From: Vicinamibacterales bacterium
GTDB taxonomy: Bacteria; Acidobacteriota; Vicinamibacteria; Vicinamibacterales; UBA2999
Direction of reading: 5' to 3'
Assembly: GCA_041659285.1 (NCBI GenBank)
Contig: JBAZYO010000004.1
Location: 186,001-250,000, forward strand
DNA: 64,000 nt
The number at the start of each line of letters is the position of its first letter. Position 1 is the first letter of the stretch. Under the pieces are notes generated by a model. The model saw nothing but the letters and a program-made list of their open reading frames with translations. It was not told the origin of the DNA and searched no databases. This document shows, one piece after another, positions 8,790 through 16,345 of this stretch. The translations under genes were made by a program, and so were the position numbers.

Positions 8790-10297
8790 GGTGTCGGTAC
8801 CGCCTTGACGAACTGCGTCGATTGCACGTCGTAGCCGCAACCGGCGAACAGGCGCTGCGACCGCTCGTTGCCGCCCAGCACTTCCGCCGTAATCATGCGC
8901 ACCTCGGGTCGCACCGCCGCCAGCCGCCGCTCGGCGGCGAGCAACAACCCGGGACCGAGGCCCGAGCCCTGATGCTCGGGAGCCAGGTAGATCGAGGCCT
9001 CGGCCGTTTCCGCGGCAACGTCGAATCGGACGACGCCAACCGCGACACGGTCGATCTCCCCAACCAGCAGCACGCGATCACGATTACGAAGCGCGGCAGC
9101 GAACCACTCATGGTGATCGTGCGGGTCAATCAGGGCGCGGTTGCGTGACAACAGCCGGACCGATGGATCGTTGCGCCAGGCCAGCAGGGCGCCGGAGTCC
9201 GAAGGCGTGGCCCCACGCACCGTCACGGCGCCTGCTGCGAGGCGGCGGATCACTCGCGCCACGCCCCGGCCGTCGACGGCGGCCTGCCCCTGGCGCGCAA
9301 TCAACTGCAGCAGGCGAGGGTTGCGAACGAGTGCGGCGAGGTGCACGGCAATTGGCATTGGCTCGCCTTCAACCGCGGCCGGCGCATAGAGCAAGCCGGC
9401 CACCGCGGCGTCATCCACTTGCTGCCGCTGGTTGTCGGCCACCGCAAACGTCAGTGCCGGCAAACCCATGCAGCAACGTTCCCAAATCGCCGTGCCACCG
9501 GCGCCAATCGCCAGGTCAGCGGCTGCCATCAGCTCGGCCATCGCTGTGGTCTGCACATGCACGGCGAAGCCGTGGCGGCTGCACTGAGCCTCGATGTCGT
9601 GGCGAAATGGATGCTCGCGTCCAATCACCACGTCCACGGCCACCTTGGTCTCGCCGGTCGCGATCAACGCGTCGATGGCCCGCAACGTCGCGTTGCCGGC
9701 GTCGACGCCACCGAAGTTGACCAGCACCCTGCCAATGGCGCCGGTCCGCGGCGCCAACTGCTCGCGGCCCCGGCGAAACTCGTCGCGCAAGAGCGCGTAG
9801 CGGGGACCGAGCAACACCTGGCACGGCCGCGGCACTTTGCCGTGATAGCGCGCGTCGGCGTTGGTGTAGAGATTCTGGTCGAGCAGGACGTCACAGTCGT
9901 GGATGCGATCGGCCAGGTCGTCGACCGCAAGAATTCGGGGAGCCAGCTGGCGCAGGGGCGACTCCCATCGGTGATCCAGGGCGTAGTGGTCGACCGCGAT
10001 CCAATCCCACCTCCGATCGGCGAGGGCGCGCGCGGTGCGTTCGGCGTCGCCCGCCTGGCTGCCGTCCAACCACCGGGCATGAGCAAGCTCGTCGCCGCAC
10101 TCGCCCGCCGCCGGCGCGTCCAGCCCGGTGTATTCGCACTGTTGATCGGACAGCAACTGGCGCAGGTAATCCGGCACGCGACCAACGAAGCGGACCTGGT
10201 CGCCACGCTGGCGCAACCCGGTGGCCAGCGTCAGGCACCGCATCAGGTGCCCGGTGCCCATCGCCGGAGTCACGTCGACACGAAACGCGATGTTCAT
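8786..10297 (-). CDS. PseG-PseH fusion: UDP-sugar hydrolase plus GNAT N-acetyltransferase
   Basis: 503 residues joining two enzymes that are usually separate. Residues 1-340 are PseG, which removes UDP from UDP-2,4-diacetamido-trideoxy-altrose. The N-terminal loop has GTGH with His17, the position of the PseG catalytic His, and GAGGTAIWERCCMGLP forms the UDP site. Residues ~358-503 are a GNAT domain (TPSDSGALLAWRNDP, EHQGSGLG acetyl-CoA loop, NERSQRLFAGCGY), as in PseH, which N-acetylates C4 just before the PseG step. The fusion therefore couples consecutive steps, though catalytic order runs C- to N-terminal. ATGA overlap with the HisF-like gene upstream. Confidence 0.9.
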   Translation of the reverse strand: MNIAFRVDVTPAMGTGHLMRCLTLATGLRQRGDQVRFVGRVPDYLRQLLSDQQCEYTGLDAPAAGECGDELAHARWLDGSQAGDAERTARALADRRWDWIAVDHYALDHRWESPLRQLAPRILAVDDLADRIHDCDVLLDQNLYTNADARYHGKVPRPCQVLLGPRYALLRDEFRRGREQLAPRTGAIGRVLVNFGGVDAGNATLRAIDALIATGETKVAVDVVIGREHPFRHDIEAQCSRHGFAVHVQTTAMAELMAAADLAIGAGGTAIWERCCMGLPALTFAVADNQRQQVDDAAVAGLLYAPAAVEGEPMPIAVHLAALVRNPRLLQLIARQGQAAVDGRGVARVIRRLAAGAVTVRGATPSDSGALLAWRNDPSVRLLSRNRALIDPHDHHEWFAAALRNRDRVLLVGEIDRVAVGVVRFDVAAETAEASIYLAPEHQGSGLGPGLLLAAERRLAAVRPEVRMITAEVLGGNERSQRLFAGCGYDVQSTQFVKAVPTP

Positions 10298-11076
10298 GAC
10301 GCGCGCACGCCCGCGTAGTTCTTGCGCGCCGGAATGCCGGCCGCGGCAAGGGCCGCCTTGGCGGCCGCGGGGGTCTGCTCAGTGAAATGAAACATGCTCG
10401 CCGCGGCCACCGCCGAGGCGCCGGCCTTGAGGACGGCGTCGACCAGGTGCTGGGTGTTGCCGGCGCCGCCGGAGGCGATTACCGGAATACTCACGGCCGC
10501 CGCCACGCGCGCGATCAACTCAAGGTCGTAGCCTTGCATCGTGCCATCGCGTTCGATCGAGGTCAGGAGGATCTCGCCGGCGCCTCGCGACGCCAACTCT
10601 TGCGCCCAGGCCACCGGCTCGCGTCCGGTGTCGACCGTGCCGCAATGGCTATAGCACCGATACTCCGCATCGGCGTGCCGGCGGACATCAATGCTGGCGA
10701 CCACGCACTGCGCGCCAAAGCGGCCCGCGGCGGCGTCAACCAGTCCGGGGTCCCGGTAGGCCGCCGTGTTGATCGCAGTCTTGTCGGCGCCGGCGTGCAA
10801 CAGCGAGACGATGTGCTCCAGGCGCGTGATGCCGCCGCCGACGGTCATGGGTACCGAGCAGGCTTCGGAGAAGTCGGCAATCGCGTCGTAGTCCGGCGCC
10901 CGGCCGCCGCCAGTCGCGGTGATATCAACCAGGATCAACTCATCGACGTCGCGCGCGTTGTAGACCTTGATCGCGGGCAGCACCGGGCCGACGCGGCGCC
11001 AGCTGTCGAACCCGACGCCCTTGACCAGTCCGGCGTCCTTCCACAGCAACGTCGGGATGATGCGGGTCTTCAGCAC
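10294..11076 (-). CDS. HisF-like cyclase-subunit paralogue (nonulosonate/LPS type)
   Basis: 260-residue (beta/alpha)8 barrel with HisF-like text: TVGGGI, DKTAINTAA, VASIDVRR, SIERDGTMQGYD, VIASGGAGN. The start IIPTLLWKD differs from canonical HisF IIPCLDVKD, so the catalytic Asp at position 11 is Leu here, while the second Asp (in SIDVRR) is kept. This is typical of HisF paralogues that work with HisH and an N-acetyl-sugar amidotransferase to deliver ammonia, rather than in histidine synthesis. It overlaps hisH-like by 7 bases. No other histidine gene is nearby, which supports the sugar role. Confidence 0.88.
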   Translation of the reverse strand: MLKTRIIPTLLWKDAGLVKGVGFDSWRRVGPVLPAIKVYNARDVDELILVDITATGGGRAPDYDAIADFSEACSVPMTVGGGITRLEHIVSLLHAGADKTAINTAAYRDPGLVDAAAGRFGAQCVVASIDVRRHADAEYRCYSHCGTVDTGREPVAWAQELASRGAGEILLTSIERDGTMQGYDLELIARVAAAVSIPVIASGGAGNTQHLVDAVLKAGASAVAAASMFHFTEQTPAAAKAALAAAGIPARKNYAGVRAS

Positions 11077-11693
11077 GGGCGATAGTCCAGGAAGTTACGC
11101 AACAGTTGCCGGCCGGCTTTCGAGCTCTTCTCCGGATGAAACTGCGTGCCGAAGACGTTGCCGTTCCGCACCGCCGCCGAGACCTCGCAGCCGTACGGCG
11201 TGGTCGCGAGCAAGTGCGCGGCCATCGCCGGCACCACGGCGTAACTGTGGACGAAATAGAAGTCAGACCCGTCCGGAATTCCCGCGAACAGCTCGTCGTC
11301 GGCGCGATAGCGCACTTCGTTCCAACCGACGTGAGGCACGCGCAACCGGCAGCCGATGGTATCGAGCCGCTTCACCTGACCGGGCACGAACCCCAACCCT
11401 GGGACCGCTTCGCCTTCGTCACTGCCCGACGCCAGCATCTGCATGCCCAAGCAGATGCCGAGCAGGGGCTTGCGCTGCTGCCCAACGGCATCGTGCAACG
11501 CCGCTAGCCAGCCACCGGCGGCGAGCCCTTTCATCCCCTCGGAATACGCGCCAACGCCCGGGAGAACAATGCGATTGGCGTCGGCCAGCGACGCCGGGGC
11601 GGCGGCGACAAATGCGTCGGCGCCCAGGTCCTCGAGCGCACGCCGCACCGAGGCCAGGTTACCCATTCCGTAGTTGACGATCGCGACTCTCAT
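11070..11693 (-). CDS. HisH-like glutamine amidotransferase
   Basis: 207-residue class I glutaminase. The triad is intact: Cys81 in GICLGMQ, and His186 and Glu188 in FGTQFHPEKS; the oxyanion region PGVGAY is also present. It should release ammonia from glutamine and pass it through the HisF-like barrel to the adjacent amidotransferase (11690-12838). Its stop overlaps the HisF-like start by 7 bases and its ATG 11693 overlaps the amidotransferase stop (ATGA), so the three are translationally coupled. Confidence 0.9.
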   Translation of the reverse strand: MRVAIVNYGMGNLASVRRALEDLGADAFVAAAPASLADANRIVLPGVGAYSEGMKGLAAGGWLAALHDAVGQQRKPLLGICLGMQMLASGSDEGEAVPGLGFVPGQVKRLDTIGCRLRVPHVGWNEVRYRADDELFAGIPDGSDFYFVHSYAVVPAMAAHLLATTPYGCEVSAAVRNGNVFGTQFHPEKSSKAGRQLLRNFLDYRPC

Positions 11694-12838
11694 GGGTTGT
11701 CGTCGTTCACCTTCGACAGGTTGCCGTGGCGATCTTTGACAAGCGCGCCGGAGCCGTCTCGCTTGAACAGCTTCTTGTTGGTGAAGCGGTCGCAGATGCG
11801 GATGAACTCTTCGACCGACATCTCCAGCGGCTCGAGGATGTCCTTCAGCGGCTTGCCCAGATAGGTCCAGGGAAACCGTCCGTCCCGCGCCTTGACCATG
11901 GCCAGCGCGTCTTGGCGCGTGATGCGACCACGGCGGACGTGCAGGCAGGCGATGTCGGTCGCCCGCGAGAAGCCGAACTTGAGGAACTTGAAGTAGTCGT
12001 GGATGCCGGTCTGGTGGTTGTCGAGGTTCTCGTAGTTGACGATCGAGCCTTCGACCGGTCCCTCGAATGTCGCGAAGCTGTTGGCCTGCGCGATCAGTGC
12101 GTTGGAGAGGCCGTCCCAGGGCAGGTAATAGCCGAGAAAGAGCCCGGTCACGCCTACGCGCTGCAGGTCTTGCTCGCTCGGATATTGGTACGGCAGTAGA
12201 TGGCGCGGCTCAATGCCGTAGGCCTCGGACAGGTCGGAGACCCGCATCCCGAGGAGCCCGCCGAACTCCTCGAGCCAGCGCCGGCTGAGGACGTTGTTGG
12301 CCGAGTCCGCGGCCGGCCCGCCGTATTCATTCTGCGAGTTCTCGCCCCAGATGATGAGCGGCACCTGATACTGCACCGCGGCGCGGACCGGGATCGTGAA
12401 GATGCCGACATGCTCGGGCCACGAGATGTCACCGACCTCGGTCAGGCCGATGCGATTGAGCTTGGCCCGCACCAGCGGGTTGGGCGAAAACTGCACGTGG
12501 TCGACACCGAGGCGCTTCAGCGATTCGATGTTGCGCCGGCCCAGCTCCGACAAGTCACAGGTCGTCGCCGTGACACACAGCGGGTTGAGCCCGAACTGCA
12601 GCATCCGGATGACCTGGTAAGTGCTGTCCTTGCCGCCGCTTACCGGGACAATGCAGTCCCAATTGGCGCCGTAGCGGCGGTAGCCGTTCAGCAGGTCCAT
12701 GAGTTCCTGTTGGCGCCGATTCCAGTCGATCGCGTGCCTCTGCTCGATGAAACGGCAGGCGCTGCAGACCCCCTCTTCATCAATATGAAGATCGGGCTTG
12801 GTGTGCGGCATCACGCAACGAACGCAGTAAGTCAGCAT
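11690..12838 (-). CDS. N-acetyl sugar amidotransferase (PseA/WbpG-like)
   Basis: 382 residues. An N-terminal zinc-type cluster has Cys5, Cys8, Cys25 and Cys28 (CVRC, CSAC), followed by the ATP-pyrophosphatase PP-loop SGGKDS at 67-72 and IWGENSQNEYGG in mid-protein. This family turns an N-acetyl group on a sugar into an acetamidino group using ammonia. PseA makes acetamidino-pseudaminic acid on flagellins, and WbpG acts on a mannuronic acid derivative in LPS. Directly upstream of hisH/hisF-like and within pse genes, it most likely modifies pseudaminic acid, though a different N-acetyl sugar cannot be excluded. Confidence 0.9.
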   Translation of the reverse strand: MLTYCVRCVMPHTKPDLHIDEEGVCSACRFIEQRHAIDWNRRQQELMDLLNGYRRYGANWDCIVPVSGGKDSTYQVIRMLQFGLNPLCVTATTCDLSELGRRNIESLKRLGVDHVQFSPNPLVRAKLNRIGLTEVGDISWPEHVGIFTIPVRAAVQYQVPLIIWGENSQNEYGGPAADSANNVLSRRWLEEFGGLLGMRVSDLSEAYGIEPRHLLPYQYPSEQDLQRVGVTGLFLGYYLPWDGLSNALIAQANSFATFEGPVEGSIVNYENLDNHQTGIHDYFKFLKFGFSRATDIACLHVRRGRITRQDALAMVKARDGRFPWTYLGKPLKDILEPLEMSVEEFIRICDRFTNKKLFKRDGSGALVKDRHGNLSKVNDDNP

Positions 12839-12839
12839 G

Positions 12840-13472
12840 CTAGGCGTTCTTCTCCAACAGAAACCAAGTGATGTCGTCTTGCGGAAAGGCCGGATCGCGA
12901 CGATAGGAAAAGCCGTAGTCGACGAGCTTCAGCGCCGGATAGGCGTCGAGCATCTCACCGGCGAAGTCGCGCTTGAACAACCGGTCGCTGTGGCCGCGGT
13001 ACGGAATCGCCACCGGCGACGGGTTGTAGTACTCGCACACCAGGACGTAGCGGTGCGAGGCGAGGTACAGCTTGTCGTACGCGGTCGCGAGCTTGTCGGG
13101 GTGGAGGTGGATCAACACGCCCTTGCTCAGCGTGAGGTCCACCGTGCCGTCGATGGGATAGTCATACAGGGAGCCCGCGAACACGTTGGCCGGCCCTATG
13201 AACTCGGCCAGCTGCCGGGCGGCTTCGGGGTTCACCTCGGCCGCGGCCATCGCCATCGACGGATAGAGTAGCTTGAGTGCCCGCAGGTTCATCCCGATGT
13301 TGGCGCCGAGCTCGAGGCAGGAGGTTATGGCGCCCGCTTGCTGCAAGGCCCGTGAGAAGAATTGGAGATTTGACGCCAGCAGTTGCTCGCTCCGGTTCCG
13401 GGCGATGTAGTCGGTGCCGAAGTTTCCGGCCCAGAACTCCTCCTGGGGCGTGCCGTGATTGGATTTGGCCAT
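12840..13472 (-). CDS. pseudaminic acid biosynthesis-associated methylase
   Basis: 210-residue SAM-dependent methyltransferase. The opening TPQEEFWAGNFGTDYIARN is the signature of the family that travels with pse genes, and the SAM-binding motif is CLELGANIGMNL. The start at ATG 13472 gives the family length; the open frame upstream is unrelated. It lies 2 bases from pseF and 1 base from the amidotransferase. The acceptor (a hydroxyl or amidino nitrogen of the sugar) cannot be read from sequence. Confidence 0.88.
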   Translation of the reverse strand: MAKSNHGTPQEEFWAGNFGTDYIARNRSEQLLASNLQFFSRALQQAGAITSCLELGANIGMNLRALKLLYPSMAMAAAEVNPEAARQLAEFIGPANVFAGSLYDYPIDGTVDLTLSKGVLIHLHPDKLATAYDKLYLASHRYVLVCEYYNPSPVAIPYRGHSDRLFKRDFAGEMLDAYPALKLVDYGFSYRRDPAFPQDDITWFLLEKNA

Positions 13473-13474
13473 CG

Positions 13475-14167
13475 CTATTGATTGTCCTTCAGTAACCTGA
13501 ATAAGAGTTCGGCCCGCCGCCAGTCGTCGAGTGTGTCGATGTCCTGCACGCGCCAGCGCGGCACGAGGATCGGGACCGAATGTCGATCGAAGATCGGCCG
13601 GTGCTCCAGCCACGCGGCCACGGTTCCCCAGTAGAACTGCCCGGCGTCATGCAGCGCCACCGGCAGGTCTTGTGAGCGGGTGGCGAAGTGCTCGGGAAAG
13701 AACATCTCGACGCCGCCACCGGGTAGGGCTTTGAATGATCGGAAGATCGGCGCCGGGTACTCGGTGGCAACGAACGCGTAGGCCCACGTCCCCGAATCGA
13801 GGAGGTCGGCGCCGCTCGTGAGATCCTCGACCTGCACGAGCGGCGCGGCCGGGTACAGGCAACACACCGCCGTGACGGGCCATCCCTGGTCCAGCGCCCA
13901 TTGGGTGGCGTGCGCGATCACCTCGGTGGTGCCGGCAAAGTCGCCGGAGAGTTCCGCCGGTCGCACGAACGGGACCTCGGCTCCCCAGTCGGCCGCCACC
14001 TGGCCGATCTCGGCGGCGTCCGTGGACACGAGGATGTGGTCGAACAGGCCCGAGGCTCTCGCCGCCTCGATGGACCAGGCGAGCATCGGCTTTCCGCAGA
14101 AGGTCCGGATGTTCTTGCGCGGAATGCGCTTGCTCCCGCCACGGGCCGGAATGACGGCAAGCTTCAC
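13475..14167 (-). CDS. pseF: pseudaminic acid cytidylyltransferase PseF
   Basis: 230 residues. It activates pseudaminic acid with CTP to CMP-Pse, the form used by transferases. The CTP loop IPARGGSKRIPRKNI is at residues 6-20, with LYPAAPLV, YWGTVAAWLE and the late RVQDIDTLDDW typical of PseF. A GTG start at 14167 overlaps the pseC stop (GTGA); family length fits this start and not the longer open frame. Confidence 0.92.
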   Translation of the reverse strand: MKLAVIPARGGSKRIPRKNIRTFCGKPMLAWSIEAARASGLFDHILVSTDAAEIGQVAADWGAEVPFVRPAELSGDFAGTTEVIAHATQWALDQGWPVTAVCCLYPAAPLVQVEDLTSGADLLDSGTWAYAFVATEYPAPIFRSFKALPGGGVEMFFPEHFATRSQDLPVALHDAGQFYWGTVAAWLEHRPIFDRHSVPILVPRWRVQDIDTLDDWRRAELLFRLLKDNQ

Positions 14168-15324
14168 GCGCCGACGGCTCCCGCCAGTGCCGCAATGACG
14201 CGCCGTTGATCCGGCTCGGTCAACGTGGCGTACATCGGCAGACTGATCGCGGCGGCGTAGTAGGCCTCGGCCTGTGGGCAATAGCCGGACTTGAATCCGA
14301 TCGCCTCGTAGTAGGGCTGCAAGTAGACGGGAATGTAGTGCAGGTTCACGCCGATGCCGGCCGCGCGCATCGCGTCGAACACCTGCCGATGGCTGGCACC
14401 AATTTCCGACAATCGCAGGCGCACTACGTAGAGGTGGAGGCCCGACCGGGTGTCAGGCACCTTTGCAGGAATATCAACCGGCAGGCGGGCGAGGTCGGCA
14501 TCGTAAAGGTCGGCGACCGCGTGCCGCCTGGCCACGAAGGTCTCCAGCCGCTGCATCTGGCTGAGGCCCAGGGCGGCGTGGATGTCCGTCAAGCGATAGT
14601 TGAAGCCGAGTTCCAGCTGCTGGTAGTACCACGGCCCATCGGGTTCGCGCGTCATGTCGGCGGGCTCGCGTGTGATCCCATGACTTCTGAGCCGTCGCAT
14701 GTGCGCGGCCAGCGCCCCGTCGTTGGTCAGCGCCATCCCGCCTTCCCCAGTGGTGACCACCTTGACCGGATGGAAGCTGAACACCGTGATGTCGCTGAAG
14801 CGGCCGCTGCCAATCGGTTCACCCTGATACCGGCCGCCTATGGCATGGCTGGCGTCTTCGATGATTCGGAAGCCGTACCGTTTGCCCAATGCCAGGATCG
14901 CCGCCATGTCACACGGTTGGCCGCTCAGGTGCACGGGGATCACAACCTTTGGCAGCCGGCCCTCGGTCTCGGCCTGCCGGAGCTTCTCCTCCAGCCGGTG
15001 CACGCTCATGTTGCAGGTCGTGGGATCGATGTCCACGAAATCCACCAGCGCGCCGCAGTACCTCGCACAGTTGGCGCTGGCGACGAAGGTGATGGGGCTG
15101 GTCCACACCCAATCGCCGGGCCCCACTCCCAGGGCCAGACACGCAATGTGCAGGGCGCTCGTCGCGCTGTTGACGGCGACCGCATGGTGCGCGCCGCAGT
15201 AACGGGCGACCGCGGCCTCGAACGCCGGAACAACCGTCCCCTGGGTGAGGAAGTCGGAGCGCAAGACCGCCACCACGGCCTCGATGTCCGCTTCGGAGAT
15301 ATCCTGGCGACCGTAGGGAATCAT
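14164..15324 (-). CDS. pseC: UDP-4-amino-4,6-dideoxy-N-acetyl-altrosamine transaminase PseC
   Basis: 386-residue DegT-type PLP aminotransferase, second step of the pathway: it aminates C4 of the PseB product. MIPYGRQDISEADI is the usual PseC N-terminus, so ATG 15324 is preferred over the Met at 15360, which would run into pseB. Asp157 (IIEDASHA) and Lys188 (SFHPVKVVTTGEGG) are the cofactor residues. A gap of 16 bases separates it from pseB. Confidence 0.93.
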   Translation of the reverse strand: MIPYGRQDISEADIEAVVAVLRSDFLTQGTVVPAFEAAVARYCGAHHAVAVNSATSALHIACLALGVGPGDWVWTSPITFVASANCARYCGALVDFVDIDPTTCNMSVHRLEEKLRQAETEGRLPKVVIPVHLSGQPCDMAAILALGKRYGFRIIEDASHAIGGRYQGEPIGSGRFSDITVFSFHPVKVVTTGEGGMALTNDGALAAHMRRLRSHGITREPADMTREPDGPWYYQQLELGFNYRLTDIHAALGLSQMQRLETFVARRHAVADLYDADLARLPVDIPAKVPDTRSGLHLYVVRLRLSEIGASHRQVFDAMRAAGIGVNLHYIPVYLQPYYEAIGFKSGYCPQAEAYYAAAISLPMYATLTEPDQRRVIAALAGAVGA

Positions 15325-15340
15325 GCTCGGGGTTCCGTGG

Positions 15341-16345
15341 CTATACGCGAACACCGACATGCGTGTGGATCAACTGCCGCAACTCTTCCACAGTCAAGAA
15401 TCTCGGGTTGTTGCCGCTCTGATAGCTGAACCCCGGCTCCACCGGCTTGGCGCCGGTTGCGGCGCAGTATTCGGCAACGCTGTAAGTGGCCCCGGAAGGC
15501 AGGATGGCGTAGTAGGCGCCCATATCGACGGTGTTGAGGCTGTCGCTCGCCGTGATCATCTCCTCATCGACCTTTTCGCCGGCTCGCACACCCACGACCG
15601 GATGGTCGCACTCCGGGCCGATCGCCATGGCCAGGTCGGTGATGCGATAGGACGGAATCTTCGGCACCAGCACTTCGCCGCCCCAGGCATTCTCGAGCGA
15701 CCACAACACCATGTCGACCCCTTCCTCCAGGCTGATGTTGAAGCGCGTCATCGCCGGGTCGGTGATCGGAAGCACGCCGCTCGATCGCCGTTCGAGGAAG
15801 AAGGGAATCACGGATCCACGGCTCCCCATGACGTTGCCGTAACGGACGACGCTGAAGCGAATATCCCGATGTCCCTTGATGTTGTTGGCGGCCACGAACA
15901 GCTTGTCCGAGCAGAGCTTCGTCGCGCCATACAGATTGATCGGTGCGGCTGCCTTGTCCGTGGAGAGCGCCACGACACGTTGCACATTGGTGTCGAGGCA
16001 CGCCTCGATCACGTTCTGGGCACCCAGGACGTTGGTCTTGATGCACTCGAATGGGTTGTACTCGGCCGTCGGCACCTGCTTGAGCGCAGCGGCGTGAATC
16101 ACGACGTCGATGCCTTCCATCGCCCGCCGCAAGCGATCCTCATCGCGGACGTCGCCGATGAAATATCGAAGACCCTGGTAGCGGCTGTCCGGAAACTGCT
16201 GGGCCATTTCGAACTGCTTGAGCTCGTCGCGGGAATAGACGACGAGGCGCCTGATGTCGGGGTGGCGAGCAAGGACGGTCTTGACGAAGGCCTTGCCGAA
16301 CGAGCCCGTGCCGCCGGTGATGAGAATGGACTTGTTGCTAAGCAT
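15341..16345 (-). CDS. pseB: UDP-GlcNAc 4,6-dehydratase (5-inverting) PseB
   Basis: 334 residues, first committed enzyme of pseudaminic acid synthesis; it converts UDP-GlcNAc to the 4-keto-6-deoxy-altro sugar with bound NADP. Rossmann GGTGSFG at 11-17; the catalytic block STDKAAAPINLYGATK gives Asp130, Lys131, Tyr139 and Lys143 as in the FlaA1/PseB group; VVRYGNVMGSRGSVIP follows. Its ATG lies 8 bases inside the end of the ABC exporter gene. Confidence 0.95.
   Translation of the reverse strand: MLSNKSILITGGTGSFGKAFVKTVLARHPDIRRLVVYSRDELKQFEMAQQFPDSRYQGLRYFIGDVRDEDRLRRAMEGIDVVIHAAALKQVPTAEYNPFECIKTNVLGAQNVIEACLDTNVQRVVALSTDKAAAPINLYGATKLCSDKLFVAANNIKGHRDIRFSVVRYGNVMGSRGSVIPFFLERRSSGVLPITDPAMTRFNISLEEGVDMVLWSLENAWGGEVLVPKIPSYRITDLAMAIGPECDHPVVGVRAGEKVDEEMITASDSLNTVDMGAYYAILPSGATYSVAEYCAATGAKPVEPGFSYQSGNNPRFLTVEELRQLIHTHVGVRV

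Noticed and set aside
10294..11693. Histidine biosynthesis genes hisF-hisH
   Set aside because: No other his gene nearby, HisF lacks Asp11, and the neighbour is an N-acetyl sugar amidotransferase within pse genes.
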